The translations under genes and the position numbers were made by a program. Shown here piece by piece: positions 21,490 to 28,822 of a stretch of 31,817 nt of DNA. Position 1 is the first letter of the stretch. Each line of letters begins with the position of its first letter. The stretch is from positions 1 to 31,817 of the IMG/VR virus record IMGVR_UViG_3300027844_000891; one strand, given 5' to 3'. Source of the DNA: a virus. Under the pieces are notes generated by a model. The model was not told the DNA's origin. It searched no databases and saw only the letters and a list, made by a program, of their open reading frames with translations.

Positions 21490-21813
21490 ATGGAATCAGA
21501 TATCCTATCCATTCCAGTACTAGCAGCGATAGTAGCAATTGTCATAGGCCTAGGAAAGGTTATTGAGGTTCTAATTTTAAAAGCGGTTCCGCAAAGATCC
21601 ATTTTAATGGACGATGAGAGAGACTGGGTACAACATACTTACAAGATAATATCTCGGCAAGATTCCGATGGCACGCCGTTAGTTTACGTTCCTAGGAGTT
21701 GGGCAGAAACCCAAAAAGATATGCAGCAAGTTATGATTCAGATAGTTAATGATCAAAGAAGGATTGCTGACATATTAGACAGAATAGAGAAGAAATTAGA
21801 AGAGAAGAAATAA
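21490..21813 (+). CDS. Single-span membrane protein with coiled-coil tail
   Basis: The 107-aa product has one hydrophobic segment near residues 8-32 (SIPVLAAIVAIVIGLGKVIEVLIL), then a soluble part with WVQHTYKIISRQDSDGTPLVYVPRSW. It ends in a heptad-rich, charged helix (QQVMIQIVNDQRRIADILDRIEKKLEEKK). Size and layout resemble phage membrane accessory proteins located beside lysis genes, including some holins and holin-like proteins, but no family was recognised. SD GGGAGAAAA precedes the ATG, and the stop overlaps the next ATG (TAATG), coupling it to a papain-like hydrolase. Confidence 0.65.
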   Translation: MESDILSIPVLAAIVAIVIGLGKVIEVLILKAVPQRSILMDDERDWVQHTYKIISRQDSDGTPLVYVPRSWAETQKDMQQVMIQIVNDQRRIADILDRIEKKLEEKK

Positions 21814-22403
21814 TGAATCTAGTCCCTTACAGCGAAGCGTTAGAACAAATAAAAGAAGCGGACGTTCTTTTGTTTCGCAGTGAGGGACTAATTTCTTGGC
21901 TTATAAAAAGATACGGCAGCGGAGTCCACAGTCACGCCGCAATGGCACATTGGGATGATGACAATCTTGATTGTATTGAGTTCAGGGAATTCAAGGGTGG
22001 AAGATCAGTTTCATTAAAAGGTCAGGTAGCAACTCATCCTGATAACATAGATGTGTTTAGAATTGCTGACTCCATATGTTTTGAAAACGAAAAATACTAC
22101 TTTACAGAAGAGGTTGCCAACAAAGTCACCGATGTAATTCATGACATCACCGGTCTTCCATACGGTTGGAAAAACTTCTGGAAGCTGGGTAAGCATTATC
22201 TACCTTTCTGTAGACTAGCGGAGCAAAATGTAAAAGACGACGATCCCACAACCATATTTGTATGTAGCACGGCGGTAGTATATGCGTATCGAATGGCGTA
22301 TTTTGACCCCGTACCATACCTAGCAGATTCCGCTGTCACACCAGCAGACCTAGCTAGGTCGTCTGTTTTTCAATATAAGTTTACTATCCAGAAGGATTGG
22401 TGA
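21813..22403 (+). CDS. Papain-like (permuted NlpC/P60, YiiX-type) hydrolase
   Basis: The 196-aa protein begins with EADVLLFRSEGLISWLIKRYGSG, then VHSHAAMAHWDDD, which carries the likely catalytic His after a small acidic strand, and later TIFVCSTAVVYAYR with the likely nucleophile Cys, then VTPADLARSSVF. The order His-then-Cys and the TPADL-x-xS ending match permuted papain-like amidases/peptidases (YiiX/LRAT-like). These cut peptide or amide/ester bonds, sometimes in cell wall or lipids. There is no signal peptide. With a coupled membrane protein before it and a mini membrane ORF after it, a role in envelope degradation or lysis is possible. Substrate unproven. Confidence 0.72.
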   Translation: MNLVPYSEALEQIKEADVLLFRSEGLISWLIKRYGSGVHSHAAMAHWDDDNLDCIEFREFKGGRSVSLKGQVATHPDNIDVFRIADSICFENEKYYFTEEVANKVTDVIHDITGLPYGWKNFWKLGKHYLPFCRLAEQNVKDDDPTTIFVCSTAVVYAYRMAYFDPVPYLADSAVTPADLARSSVFQYKFTIQKDW

Positions 22404-22486
22404 TGGAGGATTTAGAACTCCTGCTTCTAGGATTTGCTTTTTCGCTAATAATGTTAGGTATAATAATGAAGACCAAATGTCATTGA
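22403..22486 (+). CDS. Tiny membrane peptide, 27 aa
   Basis: ATG 22403 overlaps the preceding stop (TGATG) and follows AAGGA by about 7 nt. The product is MEDLELLLLGFAFSLIMLGI plus a short IMKTKCH tail: a single membrane helix with an acidic start and basic end. Its stop is 10 nt before the protease start. It is too short for family assignment, but coupling and the clean hydrophobic segment support translation. Confidence 0.5.
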   Translation: MEDLELLLLGFAFSLIMLGIIMKTKCH

Positions 22487-22496
22487 GGATTACATC

Positions 22497-24515
22497 ATGC
22501 GCAAATTCCTTTTCTTAACAGTCCTTTTTTTAGGGGCGGTTCTAAATACCGGTCCAGCAAACGCGCAACCTTTAACTATCGACCAAGCACTAGATGCGGT
22601 GTGCAGGGTCAACACCAACGAAGCCAGAGGTAGTGGAACTGTCTTTCAAGAAGACGAAGAAAACTACTATATACTGACCAATGGTCACGTAATTGAAAGA
22701 GCTAAAAGAGGGCATTTAGAATTCTTTCAAGACGGTTACAAGTCTGCAATGCTTCCTTTTAAAACTGAATACGTAGCTTACGAAGAAGGCACCGCTCTTG
22801 ACCTAGCTATAGTCTCAGTAAAAAAGAAATATTTTGGCCGATACCCCCCGAGGGTAATTCCCCTAGCTCCCAAAGGCACGAAAATTGGTGCGAACGATCT
22901 TGTTATGGCTGGCGGGTGTCCTTCTGCTCAATGGGCCTGCGCTTGGAAGGGTAGGGTTCTTAGTAACACGGGAGCCGTTGTTAGCTTTAATGCGGCTCCC
23001 ATCGGTGGACAGTCTGGTAGCGGTGTTCTCATTCTTGTTAAAGATGACAGGGGAGAGATTCACACTAGACTGGGCATCTTACTAGCTTGGAGAGTTGGAG
23101 ACGGGGCTTGGACAGATGATGGCCCAAATGACTACGGCGCTGGCTTATCTTTAAAGCAAATTTACGATATCATTGAGGGTAATGGTCAGGGGTATCCTAT
23201 TGAAACTTCTTACAATTTGGTGTACGAAGAAAAAGAAGAGGTGAAAAACACCAAGTCCGCAGAAGAAAGATTAAGTAAGGTTTGTCCGCATTGTGGTCAT
23301 AAAATTAAAGACCATGTGGTTATTCCCTATGAAGGTGGCCTTAGAAAGACCGTCAGGGGTGAGTTTATGTTTTGCCCTGAACTGAAGCTCTCCGATGGGA
23401 GCATCGAAGATACGGCAAAATATTATGGTGGCATCAAAGTTGGTGAGTTATACGAAGGAAGCGGGTTGTTTCCTTGGTGTCCTTGGGATAACAGGCCTCC
23501 AAACCAACCTCCTCAATTACCCCCCTCCAACCCAAATCCGCCAGACAACGGCGGTGGTTTTGATGGCTGGCCCGGTAGACCAGATCTCGGTGGCCCCGTA
23601 GATCCTCCCGTAGACCCTCCTGTGGACTTTGGGAAGGAGCGACAGGAGTACCTCGACAAGATTACCGAGCTTCAAGAAAAGCTGACTAATTTAGAGGGTC
23701 TTTCCGAGAGTCTCAAGGCAGAGTTGTCTGGAATTAATGGGAATCTTTCGGGAGCCAATAATGAAATCGACGGACTAAAAGACATGCTTGGCGCTGTTGA
23801 GGGCCAGAAGCTAACTCTTAAGTCTAGAATTGATGAACTTTTGAGCTTTGCGAGTGATAAAGATAGGGTTATAGATGAATTGAAAGAAGGAGGAATGCAT
23901 TATCTTGATGGGCCAACTGGCGGTAATGGCAACACTGTTGAAAATGTAAGCTTTACTCTTGGTGGTATGAGCTTGGGAATGTTGGCGTTAAAATACGGAG
24001 TTCCGTTGTTACTCAACAGAAGACGAAGAAAAAAGAAAAAGGATGAAGATAATGAAGATTTAGATAGAGAAGAAGGGTATGATAACATGGGGCCTTCGCA
24101 TCCTCCAAGCTTGGATGATGGCCCAAAAGAGCATGTTCATCGACACGAACATATTCATAAACACAAGCATGCAAATGAATATATAATGCCTCCTGATGAA
24201 TGCCCTCAACCTCAAACAAGCAATGAAATTGACGATTCGCAGAGAGGACAGAGCGGGCCTAATTCTGGGTTTGCTGGATATGGGATGCCTGTAAACGTAG
24301 CAACCCCATATTATCAGCAGCCACAACCGGTCCATGGACTTCCACCACAGTTTATTAATATACCGTTTAGCACTAGAAAAACGGTAACATCAGAGCAGAT
24401 TATGACGGTTATTGGTGAATTGACTAATGAGTATCGAAACGACCAAACCATGACGATGGGGCAGCTTGATACACTTATTCGTCAGCGCCTAAAAGAAAAA
24501 TTTAACATAGAATAA
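22497..24515 (+). CDS. Membrane-anchored trypsin-like serine protease with coiled coil
   Basis: A 672-aa multi-part protein. Residues 1-24 are a Sec signal peptide ending ANAQP. Residues 25-225 are a trypsin-like domain with H64 (TNGHVI), D102 (ALDLAIV) and S173 (GGQSGSG). Four Cys (C263, C266, C293, C328; CPHC and FCPE pairs) suggest a zinc ribbon. Residues 332-378 are proline-rich with a PVDPPVDPPVD repeat; about 380-465 is coiled coil; 486-506 is one membrane helix followed by RRRRKKKK. The C-terminal tail has a histidine-rich HVHRHEHIHKHKH stretch and a short helical end. The predicted topology is protease outside, tail in the cytoplasm. ATG 22497 has GAGGA about 8 nt upstream. The target is unknown; HtrA/Deg-like quality control or superinfection/lysis functions are guesses. 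Confidence 0.85.
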   Translation: MRKFLFLTVLFLGAVLNTGPANAQPLTIDQALDAVCRVNTNEARGSGTVFQEDEENYYILTNGHVIERAKRGHLEFFQDGYKSAMLPFKTEYVAYEEGTALDLAIVSVKKKYFGRYPPRVIPLAPKGTKIGANDLVMAGGCPSAQWACAWKGRVLSNTGAVVSFNAAPIGGQSGSGVLILVKDDRGEIHTRLGILLAWRVGDGAWTDDGPNDYGAGLSLKQIYDIIEGNGQGYPIETSYNLVYEEKEEVKNTKSAEERLSKVCPHCGHKIKDHVVIPYEGGLRKTVRGEFMFCPELKLSDGSIEDTAKYYGGIKVGELYEGSGLFPWCPWDNRPPNQPPQLPPSNPNPPDNGGGFDGWPGRPDLGGPVDPPVDPPVDFGKERQEYLDKITELQEKLTNLEGLSESLKAELSGINGNLSGANNEIDGLKDMLGAVEGQKLTLKSRIDELLSFASDKDRVIDELKEGGMHYLDGPTGGNGNTVENVSFTLGGMSLGMLALKYGVPLLLNRRRRKKKKDEDNEDLDREEGYDNMGPSHPPSLDDGPKEHVHRHEHIHKHKHANEYIMPPDECPQPQTSNEIDDSQRGQSGPNSGFAGYGMPVNVATPYYQQPQPVHGLPPQFINIPFSTRKTVTSEQIMTVIGELTNEYRNDQTMTMGQLDTLIRQRLKEKFNIE

Positions 24516-24527
24516 GGAGTTCCTTAA

Positions 24528-25325
24528 ATGGCAGATAATCTTATCATTCCCACCCACGACGCAATTCTCCCTTACATGTTTAAGGGTGTAAAGTGGGCCA
24601 TCCCCAACGTAGGGGACAACAAAGAAACCATGAATCTTGCCTTGGCTCGCCTGTTTGAAAAGGTTGGCGAACACCTACAGGCATTTTCGGTTCGTACCGA
24701 CTGTTTCGTTCCCGGCCCTCCAACGCTTGGCGCGGTGAAGCATCATCACAACATGTTTGTCCGTTTGTGCAATCTGATTGACACAAACACCAAGAGAGAC
24801 AACATGGAAAGACTTGAGGCTCATCACATCAGTCACGAGAGACGGGCTTTCAAGCTTTATCCAATTCGTTACTTCGATGTAAAGAATGACTACTGCCGTA
24901 GATGGATTGAGCTATGTCTTCAGGGTCTCAGCAATATCGCCCAGCTAAGTGAAAACACTTGGGGCAACGATTGGTCAGAACCTACGGCTAAGGAAATGAA
25001 GAAGCTCTTCCGCGAAGGCTACAGGCTTATGTGCGTAGAACTATTCAGAGTTCCTATTGCTACAGCAGAAAAGGTCTTCAGCGACGAAGGGGACGCCTTC
25101 TTCTTGACAACTGAAGACTTCGGCAGTTATGATGTCAGCCACATTCCTACCATCGAATGGATTAAGCATCCTGCTCTTGGTAGTGAATTTACTGAAGACG
25201 AGCTTCGTCCGATTGCAACTCCTAATGTTCCGGTTGCTCCCGGCGTAGAAGACAATGACCCCAATTCACCCAACCGTGTACTCGAAAGAGAGATGCAGGG
25301 TAATGGTGGAGAGGTTATAGGGTAA
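24528..25325 (+). CDS. Unknown protein, 265 aa, probably abundant
   Basis: Not recognised. The start has AAGGAG 8 nt upstream. The protein has no signal or membrane segment; it is mixed alpha-helical with many aromatic and charged residues (HHHNMFVRLCNLIDTN, EAHHISHERRAFKLYPIRYF, YCRRWIELCLQGLSN) and an Asn/Pro-rich flexible C-terminus. Codon use matches the other GC-richer genes (rIIA, rIIB, the 216-aa protein), and a strong terminator follows, so high expression is likely. A virion or assembly role is possible but unsupported by motif. It lies between the two protease genes. Confidence 0.65.
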   Translation: MADNLIIPTHDAILPYMFKGVKWAIPNVGDNKETMNLALARLFEKVGEHLQAFSVRTDCFVPGPPTLGAVKHHHNMFVRLCNLIDTNTKRDNMERLEAHHISHERRAFKLYPIRYFDVKNDYCRRWIELCLQGLSNIAQLSENTWGNDWSEPTAKEMKKLFREGYRLMCVELFRVPIATAEKVFSDEGDAFFLTTEDFGSYDVSHIPTIEWIKHPALGSEFTEDELRPIATPNVPVAPGVEDNDPNSPNRVLEREMQGNGGEVIG

Positions 25326-25343
25326 TTAATTCGATTTCTACTT

Positions 25344-25375
25344 GATGGCCCCCGAAGGGGGGCCATCTTTTTTTT
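25344..25375 (+). terminator. Strong intrinsic terminator
   Basis: GATGGCCCCC (25344-25353) pairs perfectly with GGGGGCCATC (25358-25367) around loop GAAG, followed by eight T. It ends the transcription unit that includes the first protease and the 265-aa protein. Confidence 0.95.
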
Positions 25376-25395
25376 ACACAGGAAGGATGCCTACC

Positions 25396-26373
25396 ATGAA
25401 ATTTCTAATCGCTTTAATGGCCGCTGCCATTTTATCCCTGCCCACACACACTTCGGCAGAAGACAAATCTGTAAAAGAGATTTCTCAGCTTTTGCAAGAC
25501 ATTTCTGTAACAGTCAAGAGCGGGGGTGGAGAGGGTTCTGGAGTAATTATTACACGAACTATTCCCATTGCCATAGACTCCAAAGGCAAACCGCTAACGG
25601 CAAAGGTAAATTTTATCTGGACGGCAGCACATGTAATCGACAATTTAAGGTCTGTTAGAACAGTAATCAAGGATGGTAGGCCAATTAAGATTGTTGAATT
25701 TAAGGATGCTCAAATCGTTCAGGAGTTAGTCGAAGATGGCCGTCGCGTTGGCGAGGTCAAGATGGAAGCCAAGGTTATTAAATATAGCGACTCTGAAAAC
25801 GGAGAAGACCTAGCTCTTCTGATGGTTAGAAAGAAGGGCTTTATTGACAAATCTGTAACCTTCTATAATGACACTGGCAAGCCGGTGGCTATTGGTACAG
25901 AATTATACCATGTGGGAAGTTTGCTTGGCCAAACTGGCTCGAACAGCCTGACGAGGGGTATAATATCTCAGATAGGAAGAGTTCTTGACTTGGGTACTGG
26001 CGATGGTGTAGTTTTTGACCAAACGACGGTTACGGCATTTCCGGGGTCCAGTGGCGGTGGCGTTTTTCTATCAGAGAGGTCGGGAAATAAGGCGGGACAA
26101 TACGTGGGAATGCTGGTTAGAGGTGCGGGAGAAACTTTCAATCTTATAGTGCCCGTTAGAAGGATTAGAGAGTACGCACAAAGGGAGGGAATTCTATGGT
26201 CCGTTGATGAAGCTGCGCCTACCCCTACGCTAAAGGAGATTCTATCTTTACCGATAGAAGGAGGGGCAACAAAATCAAGTGAAGGAATCAAGCTCACAAA
26301 GGACTCTGTGAAGTTTCCGGTACTATTCAAACATAATCACCACAGAGGCAACAACGATGCTAAACGTAAGTAA
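25396..26373 (+). CDS. Secreted trypsin-like (HtrA/Deg-type) serine protease
   Basis: Start set at ATG 25396, 8 nt after GGAAGGA; ATG 25387 overlaps the SD, and an earlier in-frame ATG lies in the terminator. The 325-aa product has a signal peptide (MKFLIALMAAAILSLPTHTS, cleavage near SAE). The catalytic triad is H79 (TAAHVID), D138 (GEDLALL) and S219 (FPGSSGGG), with GSGVIIT opening the barrel. There is no PDZ domain and no later membrane segment; the C-terminus is basic (HRGNNDAKRK). It is smaller than the first protease and unlikely to be a duplicate, since only the triad surroundings agree. The predicted location is the periplasm or outside. Its last 17 nt overlap a small membrane ORF. 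Confidence 0.85.
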   Translation: MKFLIALMAAAILSLPTHTSAEDKSVKEISQLLQDISVTVKSGGGEGSGVIITRTIPIAIDSKGKPLTAKVNFIWTAAHVIDNLRSVRTVIKDGRPIKIVEFKDAQIVQELVEDGRRVGEVKMEAKVIKYSDSENGEDLALLMVRKKGFIDKSVTFYNDTGKPVAIGTELYHVGSLLGQTGSNSLTRGIISQIGRVLDLGTGDGVVFDQTTVTAFPGSSGGGVFLSERSGNKAGQYVGMLVRGAGETFNLIVPVRRIREYAQREGILWSVDEAAPTPTLKEILSLPIEGGATKSSEGIKLTKDSVKFPVLFKHNHHRGNNDAKRK

Positions 26374-26536
26374 ACTGTCCGGTCTATTCTCATCACGCAG
26401 ATTTTGGGTCGCTGTTGGGGGCGTTGTATTTGTGATATTCGACGGTCTTGGCACTGGCATTTCACCCGAACAAGTTAACCATGTAGTCCTATTGGGGGGC
26501 GCTTGGATTGTCGGGGATAGCCTTAGAGCATCATAG
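26357..26536 (+). CDS. Two-helix membrane protein, 59 aa (holin candidate)
   Basis: ATG 26357 overlaps the protease end, with AGAGG about 9 nt upstream. The product is SRRFWVAVGGVVFVIFDGLG (first membrane helix), a GTGISPEQVNHV turn, and VLLGGAWIVGDSLRAS (second helix). Length, a basic patch before helix 1, two short helices and a polar turn fit small class II-type phage holins or phage membrane proteins of unknown role. No endolysin with clear cell-wall motif is adjacent; the nearest candidate hydrolases are at 21813 and the two proteases. Confidence 0.6.
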   Translation: MLNVSKLSGLFSSRRFWVAVGGVVFVIFDGLGTGISPEQVNHVVLLGGAWIVGDSLRAS

Positions 26537-26546
26537 GTTAGGTTAA

Positions 26547-27458
26547 ATGAAGATTATCTGTACCACCGTGGTTAGGGCTGCTGAACATGGCTCTAACCAC
26601 GGTGGGCTTTATGTTATCGACGTAGAAGAAGAGCGCGTAATTCATTACGCTCCCTACGACGAGAAATTTGTCAATGACAACGAGCGAGGTGGCGAGCGTG
26701 GCCTTAGAGGAATATGTGTTCTCGACGATAGAATTATCGTTGCCAGTGCCACTAGCCTTATCGAGCTAGACAAAGAAACTTTTGAAGTAGTCAAAAGGCT
26801 TGAAGACCGCGAGGCTTTTCGTTCAATTCACGAGATATGCTTTTTCGCCGGTTCTATTTGGGTCACCTCTACGGCAATAGATTGTATAGTGCAGGTAGAC
26901 CTAGACTTTAACGTCGTTGGCATCTATCAAATATTAGGTGAAAGCCAAAGCGATTACAAAATTCTTACGGGCAAACACCTGACAGACGTGTCTAAAGTTC
27001 AGGAAAACGACAGCTTCCATATTAATTCAATTTCCTCCTTTTCCGATAGGCTGGTAGTTGGTGGATTAATCACACATCTATATGACTTTGACACCATGAG
27101 TGTCGTCGAGTCAATGCCCATAATTCAAAACGCTAAAAGCTTCCAGCATAATTTCTATGAATACGATAATTTTAATCTCGTTAACTTAACGGGTTGGAAT
27201 AAATTGGGGGTTATTAGAAATTCTATTTGCGAAACTACTGATGTCCCCCGTTCTAAGTCAGTTAAATATTATGCCGATGATATAGCTGAAAATAACTGGA
27301 ACAGAGGATTGGCTAGATTGGAGAACTACATTTTTGTAGGCTCTTCACCGGCTAGAGTTCTTATGTTTGACATGAAAACAAAGAAGTTTGAGAAAGAGAT
27401 TGGTTTAGAAGAGGATATGCGTCACTGTATTCATGGACTAGAAATACTGGAGCCATAA
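26547..27458 (+). CDS. Beta-propeller-type protein (DUF4915/TIGR03032-like)
   Basis: The 303-aa protein shows repeated four-strand-like blocks: GLRGICVLDDRIIVASATSLIELD, SIHEICFFAGSIWVTSTAIDCIVQVD, DSFHINSISSFSDRLVVGGL, and WNRGLARLENYIFVGSSPARVLMFD. These resemble the NHL/YVTN-like propeller family with the GLRG and SIHEI blocks of TIGR03032/DUF4915 proteins, whose role is unknown and which often occur near glycan-synthesis genes. No signal peptide is present. A 13-bp inverted repeat sits in codons 6-20. The stop overlaps the next ATG. Family placement is from memory of motif pattern. Confidence 0.65.
   Translation: MKIICTTVVRAAEHGSNHGGLYVIDVEEERVIHYAPYDEKFVNDNERGGERGLRGICVLDDRIIVASATSLIELDKETFEVVKRLEDREAFRSIHEICFFAGSIWVTSTAIDCIVQVDLDFNVVGIYQILGESQSDYKILTGKHLTDVSKVQENDSFHINSISSFSDRLVVGGLITHLYDFDTMSVVESMPIIQNAKSFQHNFYEYDNFNLVNLTGWNKLGVIRNSICETTDVPRSKSVKYYADDIAENNWNRGLARLENYIFVGSSPARVLMFDMKTKKFEKEIGLEEDMRHCIHGLEILEP
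26563..26605 (+). repeat. 13-bp perfect inverted repeat at the gene start
   Basis: CCACCGTGGTTAG (26563-26575) and CTAACCACGGTGG (26593-26605) are exact reverse complements separated by 17 nt. In RNA this gives a stable hairpin beginning 16 nt inside the propeller gene. No U tract follows, so it is not a terminator. It may act on translation initiation, mRNA stability or as a protein-binding site. Confidence 0.75.
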
Positions 27459-27964
27459 TGGACAAAGCTATACGGGTAGAAGATTTAAAGGACTGGCAAG
27501 AGCCTTTTGAAAGAATACTGAGCCATATGTATAAAGGGAAAACCGGAAGCCCTCTCAATATGCCAGACGAACACAAGAATAAGCTTATAGAAGATGCTTA
27601 TTTTCTTAAAACCCTATATGACCGTTCTGGAGTGGTGGTGTCAGACTTGAACAGTATAATTGAAATTGACAAATCAAAAGACCCGGCTAGCCACATGGAA
27701 TTTACCTGTAAGCTGCTGGGATTTAGAGGGAAGTATACCTACAAGAAGTTTGATGACGAAATTATTCAGGAGCTAAACAGAAAAAATATTGACAGCGCGA
27801 GCGGCGTAGAGGAAACATATGACCTTTGCGTAACCAGAGTTCCCACAAAGATATCAGAAGTCAACATGGAAGATGGGGGCTGGTATTTAGTTGTGTCTAA
27901 GCTGACAAAAAAGTATTCGTTTAGTGTTCGTGCTTATAGATATTTAACGGCTGTGGCTTTTTAA
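27458..27964 (+). CDS. Hypothetical protein, 168 aa
   Basis: Unrecognised. It is coupled to the propeller gene by a TAATG overlap. The N-terminal half is helical and acidic (VEDLKDWQEPFERILSHMY, NKLIEDAYFLKTLYDRSG); the C-terminal half is likely beta (YDLCVTRVPTKISEV, GGWYLVVSKLTKKYSFSVRAYRYL). No catalytic motif, cysteine cluster, signal or membrane segment is visible. Context suggests it acts together with the propeller protein. Confidence 0.65.
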   Translation: MDKAIRVEDLKDWQEPFERILSHMYKGKTGSPLNMPDEHKNKLIEDAYFLKTLYDRSGVVVSDLNSIIEIDKSKDPASHMEFTCKLLGFRGKYTYKKFDDEIIQELNRKNIDSASGVEETYDLCVTRVPTKISEVNMEDGGWYLVVSKLTKKYSFSVRAYRYLTAVAF

Positions 27965-27965
27965 A

Positions 27966-28070
27966 ATGGGAAAGACTATTAGGAAAAAGAGCAAGCGAGA
28001 CAGGAAGCGCTTAAAGAGTGAGAGACGGAACAGGAACAAGAAACGAGCCTATGAAACCTCGACAAAATAG
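27966..28070 (+). CDS. Small basic peptide, 34 aa
   Basis: A frame starting ATGGGAAAG just after the previous stop encodes MGKTIRKKSKRDRKRLKSER followed by RNRNKKRAYETSTK: more than half basic residues and no hydrophobic core. It ends 20 nt inside the dCMP deaminase gene. SD support is weak. It recalls the basic 59-aa ORF at 10035; both lie in short gaps ahead of metabolic enzymes. It could be real or a purine-rich spacer. Confidence 0.35.
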   Translation: MGKTIRKKSKRDRKRLKSERRNRNKKRAYETSTK

Positions 28071-28548
28071 ACCCTCTTGGCACGATTATTTTATTGGGCT
28101 TGCTTACTACGTTTCCACAAGAAGTCACGACTCTCAGACTCAAGTGGGCTGCGTTATAGTTAATAGCCAGCATGCGGTTGTTGGAGTTGGGTACAACGGA
28201 TTCCCCGGCGGCGTGGATGACAGCGCCCTCCCTACAACCCGACCGGGAAAATACCCGTTTATGGTTCACGCAGAAGCTAATGCTGTGAGCAATCTAATTG
28301 TTAAACATATGGATTATTACACGGCTTATATCACCCATCTCCCCTGCGCTACTTGCGCAAAACTACTGTGGCAAAACGGAGTTCATGAGTGGTATGTGCC
28401 AAAAGACTCAAAGGCACACGGTCAAACCGAAGAAGACCGCATAGTTTATGAATTCTTGTCTAGCAATGGTCTTGAAGTTAATTTTATCGAACCCGACCTG
28501 TCGCATCTAAATCAACTGGTGAGTAGTCTGAAAAGTTCTTCGAGTTAG
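28051..28548 (+). CDS. dCMP deaminase
   Basis: I prefer ATG 28051 (MKPRQNRPSWHDYFIGLAYY) over GTG 28018, because WHDYF-x-x-LA is the usual start of phage/ComEB-type dCMP deaminases. The 165-aa enzyme has TQVGCVIVN, a CVIV...GYNGFPGG loop, MVHAEANAV (HAE zinc ligand and proton shuttle), and LPCATCAKLL (PCxxC zinc ligands). The reaction is dCMP to dUMP, feeding dTMP synthesis, which agrees with ribonucleotide reductase and dUTPase genes just downstream. No thymidylate synthase is in this window. Confidence 0.93.
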   Translation: MKPRQNRPSWHDYFIGLAYYVSTRSHDSQTQVGCVIVNSQHAVVGVGYNGFPGGVDDSALPTTRPGKYPFMVHAEANAVSNLIVKHMDYYTAYITHLPCATCAKLLWQNGVHEWYVPKDSKAHGQTEEDRIVYEFLSSNGLEVNFIEPDLSHLNQLVSSLKSSSS

Positions 28549-28673
28549 TGAGAAATATAGTGTATATCTATTGCTGGATTTTATAGAGTTCTAAGCGACG
28601 GCGCACAAAGCTGCCCCTCCTATAAGAGCTAGAGCGACACTTATCCAGCCAGCCCGCGAGCATCAAGCATTAT

Positions 28674-28702
28674 TTGTAATCATAATGAACTTAAGCTATA
28701 CT
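28674..28702 (+). promoter_or_regulatory. Sigma70-type promoter
   Basis: TTGTAA (28674-28679) and TATACT (28697-28702) have an ideal 17-bp spacer. It lies in the 274-nt intergenic gap after dCMP deaminase; bases 28549-28673 before it show no gene, hairpin or tRNA. Predicted transcription starts near 28708, and the first downstream intrinsic terminator is at 28766-28797. Confidence 0.65.
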
Positions 28703-28707
28703 AATAG

Positions 28708-28797
28708 ACGTGAGCGTTACTATGCTGTGCTTGATTAGTTTCCAGTGTCGTTCTTAAAAATTACAGACCCGTAGCCTACCCGCTACGGGTCTTTTTT
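28708..28797 (+). ncRNA. Candidate ~90-nt small RNA or terminated leader
   Basis: A good promoter at 28674-28702 and an intrinsic terminator at 28766-28797 bracket about 90 nt with no ORF. The transcript could be a free small RNA, or an attenuated leader for the nuclease-nrdJ-dut genes that start 26 nt after the terminator. Weak internal pairings are visible (AGC/GCT type), but no known RNA family, riboswitch box or tRNA cloverleaf is recognised. Confidence 0.4.
28766..28797 (+). terminator. Intrinsic terminator before the nucleotide-metabolism genes
   Basis: GACCCGTAGC (28766-28775) pairs perfectly with GCTACGGGTC (28782-28791) around loop CTACCC, followed by six T. It lies upstream of the nuclease gene and downstream of the 28674 promoter. 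Confidence 0.92.
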
Positions 28798-28822
28798 ATA
28801 AGGTATTCAGAGAGAGGCAGCC

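Noticed and set aside
22970-23000. 8-bp inverted repeat GGGAGCCG/CGGCTCCC in the first protease gene
   Set aside because: Lies between catalytic-domain codons with no U tract; probably coincidental.
25342-25395. Longer N-terminus of the second protease
   Set aside because: The first codons lie in a perfect terminator hairpin; ATG 25396 has a good SD and yields a proper signal peptide.
28018-28050. GTG start of dCMP deaminase
   Set aside because: It adds residues absent from the family, and no SD supports it.
28592-28666. Reverse-strand hydrophobic reading frame after dCMP deaminase
   Set aside because: A stop codon directly precedes it and no start or SD is available; all supported genes are on the + strand.
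28549-28673. Possible tRNA or gene in the gap
   Set aside because: No acceptor/T-arm pattern and no open frame with a start; I see nothing there. No tRNA genes or CRISPR arrays were found anywhere in the window.
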